Of a DNA stretch of 64,000 nucleotides, positions 1-6,833 are shown piece after piece. A program made the position numbers and the translations under genes. The first letter of the stretch is position 1. Each line of letters begins with the position of its first letter. The notes under the pieces were generated by a model. That model had not been told where the DNA came from. It did no database searches and worked only from the letters and a program-made list of their open reading frames with translations. This DNA is from AC2028 sp002373595. GTDB lineage: Bacteria; Bacillota; Clostridia; Lachnospirales; Lachnospiraceae. The stretch is taken from contig CAMOIX010000006.1 of assembly GCA_946616365.1 (NCBI GenBank), positions 1 through 64,000 on the forward strand. The letters run 5' to 3'.

Positions 1-14
1 TTTGTATCCGTACC

Positions 15-503
15 TTATACCATTCGGTGCCTTCTGTTTCTTACTTTATATCTGTACATTCTCTCATCCGCCTCTGCAAGAGCAGCATCAAGAGAGATAT
101 CCTTACATTTATCAAATACCACACATCCGATACTTGCAGAGATATTGTAAGGCTTTCCCGCATCCGCAGACATCTTGGCAAGAGCATCCGCAAACTGATG
201 TGCTCTTCCCGCTTCATCTTCATCGGTATACTTACCCACTCCTATCAGGAAGAATTCATCTCCTCCGCTTCTGACGCAGATCTCATCAGGTCCTGCTATC
301 GAATTGAGCGCTGTGCTAACCGTCTTTATACCGTAATCTCCCTCAGCATGTCCGAATGTGTCATTAACATATTTCAGTCCGTCCATATCGGCGACAGCCA
401 CAAAGAGAGAATCTCCATCCTTAGCATTATCAAGCATCGAATTGACCATCTTATACATACCCCTTCTGTTGTATAAGCCCGTCATCATATCGCGCACGCG
501 CAC
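15..503 (-). CDS. GGDEF (diguanylate cyclase) domain, detached C-terminal part of a broken sensor gene
   Basis: About 162 residues holding one nearly complete GGDEF domain: the opening TGLYNRRG, the metal/substrate motif DMDGLKYVNDTFGH, and an intact SGGDEFF signature, so the catalytic core for making cyclic di-GMP from GTP looks sound. The Arg of the inhibitory RxxD site is not visible in front of the signature. The frame is open only from a GTG at 503 and overlaps, in another frame, the end of the sugar-binding-type sensor domain encoded just upstream (451-1275). An AAGGAGG lies just before two in-frame GTG codons, so separate translation is possible, but the simplest reading is the 3' half of one receptor gene split by a frameshift. 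Confidence 0.7.
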   Translation of the reverse strand: MRVRDMMTGLYNRRGMYKMVNSMLDNAKDGDSLFVAVADMDGLKYVNDTFGHAEGDYGIKTVSTALNSIAGPDEICVRSGGDEFFLIGVGKYTDEDEAGRAHQFADALAKMSADAGKPYNISASIGCVVFDKCKDISLDAALAEADERMYRYKVRNRRHRMV

Positions 504-1275
504 CGACCTCCTTATCCGAAGGTTCGTATGATGCTACAGTTACAGGATTGATCGCGCCCTCATCAGAGCAGTCAAAACCGACGACGACAATATCCTCAGG
601 AACCTTGATATCAATCTTGTCCAATCTGTCGATAAGTCCCATCGCCATACAGTCACTTGCACAGATCACAGCATCCGGGCGCTCTATCTCTCCTCTCGCG
701 ATACGATTGGCCAGATTATCTCCACTGGTATAATAGAAATCACCGTAAACGATATGCTCCGGAAGGACATCCAGTCCATGCTTTCTGATCTCATCGAGAT
801 ATATGGACAATCGGCTCTCTGCTATAACATTATCCTTTTGTCCTGTCAGTATACAGATCTTCTTCCTGCCGTGAACCTCTATCACGTGTCTGCAGGATTC
901 TCTTAATATTTCCTCGTTATTATCCGCTATCAGGTGGATCCCTTTGGCGGGCATATCGAGAGAGCACTTGGGAATATCCTTGTACTTTGAGAGCTTTTTG
1001 AGAAACTGATTTAAAACTTTATCGCCCTCATCGCCCATCATGGTCATGACATCCAGGATTACACCATCGAGCTCGTCGGGATTTGCCAGCCCGAAGATGT
1101 TTCCTTCGCCCTGAACATACTTGGGATGAGGAAAAGAAAAATGAACATTGGAAGCAAAGACAAGAAGATCATAGTCATATTTTTTGCATTGAGAGGAGAC
1201 TCCCTCAATGATCCTGCGGACATGTGTAAGTTCTGGATATGCAACAAACAATCCGATTCTTTTTCGTCTGCTCAT
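451..1275 (-). CDS. LacI-type periplasmic-binding-protein-like sensor domain, truncated (5' part of the broken GGDEF receptor)
   Basis: The protein starts MSRRKRIGLFVAYPEL and follows the type-1 periplasmic-binding fold used as effector domain in LacI regulators, including DAVICASDCMAMGLIDRL and VVVGFDCSDEGA near the end. It lacks the N-terminal helix-turn-helix of LacI proteins. In Clostridia this domain is often followed by a helical linker and a GGDEF domain, giving a sugar-sensing cyclase. Here the sensor stops being recognisable after VASYEPSDKEVGA and runs out of frame into the GGDEF coding region, so the last part of the domain and the whole linker are missing. The ATG at 1275 is chosen because GGAAG precedes it; an upstream in-frame start lacks a ribosome binding site. 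Confidence 0.72.
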   Translation of the reverse strand: MSRRKRIGLFVAYPELTHVRRIIEGVSSQCKKYDYDLLVFASNVHFSFPHPKYVQGEGNIFGLANPDELDGVILDVMTMMGDEGDKVLNQFLKKLSKYKDIPKCSLDMPAKGIHLIADNNEEILRESCRHVIEVHGRKKICILTGQKDNVIAESRLSIYLDEIRKHGLDVLPEHIVYGDFYYTSGDNLANRIARGEIERPDAVICASDCMAMGLIDRLDKIDIKVPEDIVVVGFDCSDEGAINPVTVASYEPSDKEVGARARYDDGLIQQKGYV

Positions 1276-1380
1276 GATCTTCCGGCCCCTTTCGTTCTCT
1301 TTTGAATAATGACTGATCAACAGAAAGAAATACTGCTCTTATTATACCTTATTTATGGCCATTTTTCCCCATTTTCGTGG

Positions 1381-1418
1381 AAAAAGAAAGCAGGCGGCAT
1401 ACATGTGTACACCGCCTG
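1381..1418 (-). terminator. Intrinsic terminator of the VTC-DUF4956-CotH operon
   Basis: On the minus strand a CAGGCGG/CCGCCTG stem (1391-1397 with 1412-1418, 14-nt loop) is followed by the T-rich CTTTCTTTTT. It lies about 12 bp past the cotH stop codon. Confidence 0.75.
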
Positions 1419-1429
1419 TGCAATCATTT

Positions 1430-3091
1430 CTAGTTGGATCCGGAATCGTCATTTCCGCCGGGGCGGCCTCCCTGTCCGGGGCCTCCTCCCGGGAATCCAC
1501 CTCCTCCGCCTCCCATGGTGCCCATGTCGCTGATATTCAAGTCGCCCGTATCTATCAGAGTACTGCTGTCAGCTTTCTGACCTTCCTCGGTAGAAGGGAT
1601 CGTTCCGTCCAGCTGTCCTTTGACACTCTCGCCGCGCAGTCTGCAGAATTCTCTTATAGCTTCAACGCCGGTCTCAAATTCTTCATATGTGCAGAATGCA
1701 GTTGCATCCTTCTGCACATAGGGAGCTATCATCGCAGCGGTCTCGTCTATCAGATCAAGAAGCTTTCCGCTGTCTATGAATTCGCTGACAAACTCACTGT
1801 AATACTCATGATACATCTCAGTGTACTCATCACTTGAGAATATCCATCCGACCATCGGTCTGTCATCCATACTTCCATCGCTTACAGGAGTATCTATGGG
1901 ATCGTTGACCGAATCCGAAGCATTGCTTCCCATAAATGTACCATATGCCAGATTGTAATCCCAGGGGATCATCTCAAATTGTCCATCATTCTCGTAGAGA
2001 TAATAATTATGGACCATCCTGCCGGTATACGAATCACCGTTTACCAGGAAGCTGTGTACCACGAAATACCGCAGGACCTCGTCCATGTTGAGCACTTCTT
2101 CAAGGTTCTCATATTCGCTGAGGCTCTTCAATGAAGAGATGAGTCTCTTCTTGTCGGCATCTGAGACATCTGTCTTGGCATTGCCGAATATATTGGAATA
2201 GCTGTCAAAATCGTCATCACTGTACTGGAGTTTCACGTCATCCTTGCCGGAGCCGTCTCCCGGAAATCCTCCGCCGCCGGAGAAATCTCCTCCACTGAAA
2301 TCAGGCCTCTCACCACCGGGAAAGTCTCCTCCACTAAAGTCCGGTTTTCTGCCTTCAGGGAAACTGTCATCGCTCGTAGAATCTTCCTCGGATCCGTCCT
2401 CGCTATCCTCGAACCCATTCTCTTCCATGAACTTGTCCATATCGAAGTCGCGTCCGTTTCCTCGTCCGCCGCCATTCGACATACTGTCAGGCTTATAGAG
2501 GTCTCCTTCACCGTCGTAATTACGCTCAAGGAATGAATCTTCCACTCCTTCAACAGCCAGATACAGCCCCCAGTCCTCACCGTTTACCGTTATGAAAGCA
2601 TAACTGCACAGAGGAGATGTTGCTCCGAACTCATCCATCATCACGTACGCCAGATAATCCTTCATGTAAGTATTGTCCTGGATCAGATTGTTGAGACAGA
2701 GCTTATCCAGTCCGTGATAGCTGTTTCCGTCCTGATAATGATCGAACTCAATCTTGAAGCTGTATCTTTCACTGTTCATCGAAGCTACAGACGACAGAGA
2801 AGTATTTCCCTTACCTCTGATGGCCACATTTTTGTATGACTCTCCATCTATCACCACCGTACAGTTGTAATACTCTTCGCTCGTAGCATTCTCTATGAGC
2901 TCGTCCCAGTCGTCCATAACGATATCGATGGTATGAACTCTGGAACGGTCAAACAGGCGCTCTTCGTAGCCGATACTCTTATCGCCGGTCTTTACACCGA
3001 GAGCTTCGGCATTCATAAAGACGAATGTGATCACGAGCATAAGAGCGATCACGACCGCACATATTTTACTGATATGTTTGCTTGTAACCAT
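1430..3091 (-). CDS. CotH-family protein kinase, exported
   Basis: A protein of 553 residues with an N-terminal membrane/signal segment (about residues 8-30) followed by a CotH fold: RGKGNTSL, the FKIEFDHY strand, LCLNNLIQDNTYMKDYLAY, and the metal-binding-type motif MIPWDYNLAYG. CotH of Bacillus is a spore-coat protein kinase; this exported relative probably phosphorylates extracytoplasmic targets, an inference. Between the two halves of the fold is an acidic and Gly/Pro-rich insertion with near-repeats of PDFSGGDFPGG, and the C-terminus is a Gly-rich tail, so both are probably flexible and surface exposed. Last gene of an operon with a VTC polymerase and DUF4956, an association seen in many Firmicutes. 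The ATG at 3091 is preferred because AGGAG stands 7 bp ahead; an upstream TTG is worse placed. Confidence 0.85.
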   Translation of the reverse strand: MVTSKHISKICAVVIALMLVITFVFMNAEALGVKTGDKSIGYEERLFDRSRVHTIDIVMDDWDELIENATSEEYYNCTVVIDGESYKNVAIRGKGNTSLSSVASMNSERYSFKIEFDHYQDGNSYHGLDKLCLNNLIQDNTYMKDYLAYVMMDEFGATSPLCSYAFITVNGEDWGLYLAVEGVEDSFLERNYDGEGDLYKPDSMSNGGGRGNGRDFDMDKFMEENGFEDSEDGSEEDSTSDDSFPEGRKPDFSGGDFPGGERPDFSGGDFSGGGGFPGDGSGKDDVKLQYSDDDFDSYSNIFGNAKTDVSDADKKRLISSLKSLSEYENLEEVLNMDEVLRYFVVHSFLVNGDSYTGRMVHNYYLYENDGQFEMIPWDYNLAYGTFMGSNASDSVNDPIDTPVSDGSMDDRPMVGWIFSSDEYTEMYHEYYSEFVSEFIDSGKLLDLIDETAAMIAPYVQKDATAFCTYEEFETGVEAIREFCRLRGESVKGQLDGTIPSTEEGQKADSSTLIDTGDLNISDMGTMGGGGGGFPGGGPGQGGRPGGNDDSGSN

Positions 3092-3123
3092 ATACAATCT
3101 CCTTTTCTAAATACTGCTCGTCC

Positions 3124-3795
3124 TTATGACATATAATCTCCGTTGTAGCTTACGAGTACTGCGCTCTCCACTCCATCAAGATCGGAAAGTTCATTGATGA
3201 AATCGGTATTATCCTTTTTAAGTCTGATGTCGATATTGAGTTCTATCTGTCCCTTGGTCACCGACTTACTCTTGGTGACAGCCTTATCTGAATTCTTTTT
3301 GATGATCTCACAAGCATCCTTCTCAGCCTGCTTGTCGCGGCATCTGAGCACTACGATATAAGGATTGAAATGTGCCTTTCTGTTTGAGAAAAGAAGAAGT
3401 ACCACGCCTATAAGGAGACTTCCGAATACAGCGAGGTGAATAAGTCCTGCTGCGAGAACGATGCCTGCTGCCAGGCTCCAGAAAAGGAAAGCGATCTCAA
3501 CGGGTTCCTTGATGGCAGTTCTGAAACGAACGATCGAAAGGGCACCGACCATACCGAGTGAAAGGACTACGTTACTCGTAACTGCAAGAATGACAAGTGA
3601 TGTGATCATTGTCAGTGCAACAAGAGTCACACCAAAACTTGATGAATACATAACACCGGCCGAACTCTTTTTATATACCCAGAATATGAACACTCCGATA
3701 CAAAATGCCAGAAGCAGTGTGACTACCATGTCAAAGATACTTACGCTTGAAATATTCTCCAAAAAGTCTGATTTGAAAATGTCTGAAAAATTCAT
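3124..3795 (-). CDS. DUF4956 membrane protein
   Basis: About 223 residues with four hydrophobic segments in the first 145 residues, then a soluble alpha/beta C-terminal domain. The stretch LGMVGALSIVRFRTAIKEP is characteristic of DUF4956. The function is unknown; the gene is regularly found between VTC-domain polyphosphate polymerase and CotH genes, as here, suggesting that it links polymer synthesis at the membrane inner face to an exported partner. The ATG at 3795 is chosen over an in-frame start at 3822 because AGGAGAT sits 7 bp before it, and it leaves a 23-bp gap to the upstream polymerase gene. Confidence 0.85.
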   Translation of the reverse strand: MNFSDIFKSDFLENISSVSIFDMVVTLLLAFCIGVFIFWVYKKSSAGVMYSSSFGVTLVALTMITSLVILAVTSNVVLSLGMVGALSIVRFRTAIKEPVEIAFLFWSLAAGIVLAAGLIHLAVFGSLLIGVVLLLFSNRKAHFNPYIVVLRCRDKQAEKDACEIIKKNSDKAVTKSKSVTKGQIELNIDIRLKKDNTDFINELSDLDGVESAVLVSYNGDYMS

Positions 3796-3818
3796 AGTTT
3801 TATCTCCTTTAATTTTTT

Positions 3819-4493
3819 TCAATCATACATTCTGCATGCTGCATATTTGCTGTAGGCCTGCTCTCGTACCGGGAGCTGTACCGCCTGTTTAATCACTTCG
3901 GGAAGGAAGTTGTCCCACTTGACCTCGAGTATGATCGGTGAGTCCTTCACGGGTACCGTCGGAGCTTCGAAATCCAGCAAGTCCTGTAATTTCAGTCCGG
4001 TCCGAATGTCGTAGTCGAGTGTCACTCTGACATTGCCCGGATCGTAGATAAATGGCTCCCTGGTATAGTCGACGATCGTCTTGGCCTGCAAACGTTCATT
4101 TCTGATCGCAACGTAGAATTGCCTCAGCAGTTCGTCATTCTCATCTATCAGCCAGTCGTTATCTCCTGCTATGATCCCGGTGACCTGTTCCGGCGAGAGT
4201 TCCGCCATATCCTTGGTTCCGAGTCCGCCAATCTTGGTCTTTTTCTCGAGGCGGATAAAGCTCTCATCTCCGTCATAGCACCGTATCCTGTACTTTTCTC
4301 TCTTGGCTACTCCCAGGAGCTTCTCTCTAAGTGCCGTATCCTCGGGAGTGTCAAAGTACAAACTCCGTATGTGATAGCATCCGTCCCTTGCATGAGTATC
4401 GCGTCTTGCTATTGCAGAAAGCCGTCTCCGTATGTCCAGCATCTCGCTGTAGCTGATCTCATGCTTGACCTCATGCCTGTAATCGTCCCTCAA
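3819..4493 (-). CDS. VTC-domain polyphosphate polymerase
   Basis: 224 residues spanning one VTC domain, the tunnel-shaped fold that makes polyphosphate from nucleoside triphosphate in yeast Vtc4 and is related to CYTH phosphatases. Visible features are the N-terminal YRHEVKHEI, the basic strands YRIRCY and FIRLEKKTK, RNERLQAKTIVDYTRE, and the acidic/basic strand ILEVKWD near the C-terminus. There is no membrane segment or SPX domain, so it is probably cytoplasmic and may be held at the membrane by the DUF4956 product. The start is most likely the TTG at 4493: AAAGGAGG lies 7 bp upstream, whereas the ATG at 4520 has no ribosome binding site. First gene of the operon. Confidence 0.85.
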   Translation of the reverse strand: MRDDYRHEVKHEISYSEMLDIRRRLSAIARRDTHARDGCYHIRSLYFDTPEDTALREKLLGVAKREKYRIRCYDGDESFIRLEKKTKIGGLGTKDMAELSPEQVTGIIAGDNDWLIDENDELLRQFYVAIRNERLQAKTIVDYTREPFIYDPGNVRVTLDYDIRTGLKLQDLLDFEAPTVPVKDSPIILEVKWDNFLPEVIKQAVQLPVREQAYSKYAACRMYD

Positions 4494-4614
4494 GCTGTGT
4501 CCTCCTTTCGTCTTTAGCATTTTTTCGCAACTGAAATCCTACTGATAATCTATCAGCCAATTATGTCCATATTGTGTTCTAACAGTGAAAATAGTGTATA
4601 GAATTATTCAGAAA

Positions 4615-4687
4615 AACGGACGGCAGGATTCGAACCCGCTTCTGAGAATTAACTATTCACCGCTCTGATCCATTGAGCTACGTCCGT
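4615..4687 (-). tRNA. Degenerate tRNA, anticodon position GTT (Asn-like), possible tRNA pseudogene
   Basis: The minus strand folds as a full cloverleaf: acceptor ACGGACG/CGTCCGT, D arm GCTC/GAGC, T arm GCGGG-TTCGAAT-CCTGC. The anticodon arm is abnormal: loop TAGTTAA puts GTT at 34-36 but has A instead of the universal U33, the stem has a U-U mismatch at 28-42, and the variable loop is only 4 nt. The discriminator is U rather than the G expected for tRNA-Asn. CCA is not encoded, and the acceptor stem runs straight into TTTTT. It could be a decayed gene, a tRNA-like RNA, or a divergent functional tRNA. Confidence 0.6.
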
Positions 4688-4721
4688 AACAAACCCCTTA
4701 TTAATAATTTTTTTAACGATA

Positions 4722-5648
4722 TCACTTCTTTGACCAATTAATTTGGAAAGCACCTCCTGACATTCTTGTCTGCTCATGTTTAACTGGTTGCCGCGATACC
4801 CCCGTCTTGTTCCCTGTGTTTTCTCCGGTAATCTGTTTTAGATTACTGTTTCCCTCTTTCTCATTCCGATGTGTTATCTGAGGTTCTTGGTGCTGATCCG
4901 TACTCGAGATATTTTCTATAGGTCTCGTAGGTGCGTCTTTTTCCTGATTGCACTCATTCATTCTTTCAGTTTGAGTTAGATCAAGGTTATTATTTTTTTT
5001 CGTTTTTCGTTCATCATTTATCCCTTTTAGATTAAACTTCTTTAATTCCTCACCGTCGATAGGGTTAACTGTTTTTCCGCGTACTTCTCCTTTTCGAGAA
5101 TAAGCTTTTTCAGTTCCATTTATCTCTGTCTTTGATTCATTCTCAATAAAAGAATACTTTTCTTGTTTATTTACAGCATTTCTTCTTTTATTTCCATTGG
5201 AATCTTCTGAAAGGCATACTCCTTTGATCACGGGCCCATATGATCTCTTATGTTTCCCGTGAGCATCATACAAATGATATCCTCCAAAAAGCCCTGGAAG
5301 TCCGAACCCTGTAAGTTCTCCTTTGGAATTTGTGAATATTCTGGTGCCCTTTAATAGACCGGGGATACTCAATTTTTTGAATTTTCCATTCGATCCCAGT
5401 ATTACTCTCATTCCTGCGCACGACTTGAGGCTGATACTTCGGAGTGAACCATCAGAATTATAATGTAATCTCATTCCTGCCGGTCCGCGAAGAGAGAAAC
5501 CCATTTTCTTTCCTGTAAGAAGCCTGAATGCGTACCTTGTACCTCTATAAGCCCTTATAGAAGACAAAATCCTTGAAAAAAACCCTCTTTTTGTTCTGCG
5601 TCTTCCTCTCCCACCACTTCTTCTCCGATATCCTCCGCCTCTGCACAT
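4722..5648 (-). CDS. Unrecognised highly basic protein with short tandem repeats
   Basis: 308 residues, not assigned to a family. The first 40 residues are extremely Arg/Gly-rich (RRRSGGRGRRRTKRG). Residues about 45-135 contain four diverged copies of a 20-25-residue unit of the form G-x-R-x-hydrophobic-x-x-N-x-x-G-x-hydrophobic (for example GMRLHYNSDGSLRSISL, GMRVILGSNGKFKKLSI, GTRIFTNSKGELTGFGL). The C-terminal half is polar, low-complexity and rich in Lys, Asn, Glu and Thr, probably disordered. No signal peptide or membrane segment. The ATG at 5648 is chosen because GGAGG lies 6 bp upstream. Base and codon use are AT-richer than the flanking operons, suggesting a horizontally acquired or fast-evolving gene. 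Its basic head could bind nucleic acid, a guess from charge only. Confidence 0.6.
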   Translation of the reverse strand: MCRGGGYRRRSGGRGRRRTKRGFFSRILSSIRAYRGTRYAFRLLTGKKMGFSLRGPAGMRLHYNSDGSLRSISLKSCAGMRVILGSNGKFKKLSIPGLLKGTRIFTNSKGELTGFGLPGLFGGYHLYDAHGKHKRSYGPVIKGVCLSEDSNGNKRRNAVNKQEKYSFIENESKTEINGTEKAYSRKGEVRGKTVNPIDGEELKKFNLKGINDERKTKKNNNLDLTQTERMNECNQEKDAPTRPIENISSTDQHQEPQITHRNEKEGNSNLKQITGENTGNKTGVSRQPVKHEQTRMSGGAFQINWSKK

Positions 5649-5975
5649 ATATTGCCTCCGTAGTTGAATTAAGTGCCACACAATTTGTTATCTATATTAT
5701 ATCAATTATCCATAAATGTGACTTGTTTTTTATGTTTCTTTATGATACATTGCTTTTGGCAGATAATTTATCATGTATGAAGGATTCTTTGCCTATTCGG
5801 CATCCGGATCGGAATGATCTGCCAAATCACATGTTTATAAATACATATTGACCAGGATATGCACTCGTTCGTCAGAATGGATTGTCTACTTTCATTTTTT
5901 TAACAAATGGAGTATCATTCAATAAACATCCTTTCTCTTTCAGACTGCATATCCGGTTAGAAAGAGAGGCATTGT
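5649..5975. other. AT-rich divergent intergenic region with a minus-strand promoter and an inverted repeat
   Basis: 327 bp between the basic-repeat gene (minus) and the Rpn nuclease gene (plus). On the minus strand a perfect TATAAT (5696-5701) with a weak AAGTCA 17 bp upstream fits a promoter for the basic-repeat gene. Perfect 10-bp inverted copies, TTTGGCAGAT (5755-5764) and ATCTGCCAAA (5817-5826), enclose 52 bp containing shorter palindromes such as ATCCGGAT. On the plus strand, TTAACA about 80 bp upstream of the nuclease gene could be a -35 element with a poor -10 (TAAACA). No open frame here looks like a gene. Confidence 0.5.
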
Positions 5976-6833
5976 TTGGGACAAAAAGACATTTCTGAAA
6001 AGCTGTTTGAAGATTATAATGATGTCTTTGCAGACATAGTTAATGTATTGCTATTTGACGGTCAAGAAGTCGTGCTTCCCGATTCTCTTTCAGATTTGAT
6101 AGTTCATTCACAATACAAATCTGACGACAGAAAATTACACGAGCTTGAACGTGATGTTGCAAAATGCTGGTTAGATGGAAAAACAAGAATTGCTCTTTAT
6201 GGCATTGAAAATCAAACGAAAGCTGACCCACTAATGCCGGTAAGAGTTATCGGGTATGACGGAGCTTCTTATAGAAGCCAGATTACAACCGGAAACACGG
6301 AAATTCTTCCGGTTATAACGTTGGTTTTATATTTTGGAAAAGAACGCTGGAATAAAGGGAAATCACTAAAAGAGGCAATCAAGATTCCTACCGTCGTGGA
6401 TCCATATGTAACCGATTATTCAATCCACATATTCGAAGTATCCTGGCTCTCCGAAAAACAGATATCTTTGTTCAAAAGTGATTTTAGATTGGTTGCCGAC
6501 TTTTTCGTCAAAAGACGAATTGACCCCAATTACATACCACAAGACAAAACAGAGATAAGACATATAGACGGGCTACTCAAACTGCTTTCCGCGTTTACCG
6601 GAGATCACAGATACGAAGAAATAATGGCAAACAGCAACCCTGGGGAGATGAAAAACATGTGTGAAGTAATGGATCGTTGCATTAATAAAGGTCGTGAAGA
6701 AGAAAGAAAAATCCTGTTTTCATTAGTCGCTAACGGAGATTTATCAATAGAAAAAGCCGCCGAAAAAACCGGCATCTCTGTAAATGAATTCAAGCGTCAA
6801 ATGAATGACGCGGGCTACAAGCCCTTCAATTAA
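5976..6833 (+). CDS. Rpn-family recombination-promoting nuclease / putative transposase (PD-(D/E)XK)
   Basis: 285 residues matching the Rpn/PDDEXK transposase-like family at its usual length. The head KLFEDYNDVFADIVNVLLF, the nuclease core with IALYGIENQTKADP and VRVIGYDGASYRSQ, and LPVITLVLYFGKERW are typical. A charged C-terminal tail (NKGREEERKILFSLVANGD) followed by a small helical module completes it. E. coli Rpn proteins are DNA endonucleases that promote RecA-independent recombination. The start is the TTG at 5976, with AGAGAGG 6 bp upstream and the family-typical N-terminus. It is isolated on the plus strand, AT-richer than the neighbouring operons, and its TAA overlaps the stop of the convergent oxidoreductase gene inside TTAA. 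Confidence 0.85.
   Translation: MGQKDISEKLFEDYNDVFADIVNVLLFDGQEVVLPDSLSDLIVHSQYKSDDRKLHELERDVAKCWLDGKTRIALYGIENQTKADPLMPVRVIGYDGASYRSQITTGNTEILPVITLVLYFGKERWNKGKSLKEAIKIPTVVDPYVTDYSIHIFEVSWLSEKQISLFKSDFRLVADFFVKRRIDPNYIPQDKTEIRHIDGLLKLLSAFTGDHRYEEIMANSNPGEMKNMCEVMDRCINKGREEERKILFSLVANGDLSIEKAAEKTGISVNEFKRQMNDAGYKPFN

Noticed and set aside
2244..2498. Proline-rich plus-strand frame opposite the CotH insertion
   Set aside because: The Pro/Ser repeats are the antisense image of the Gly/Asp repeats in CotH; no start signals.
4616..6833. A genomic island integrated at the tRNA-like gene
   Set aside because: The cargo lies on the 5' side of the tRNA, no integrase is present, and no direct repeat of the tRNA 3' end was found.
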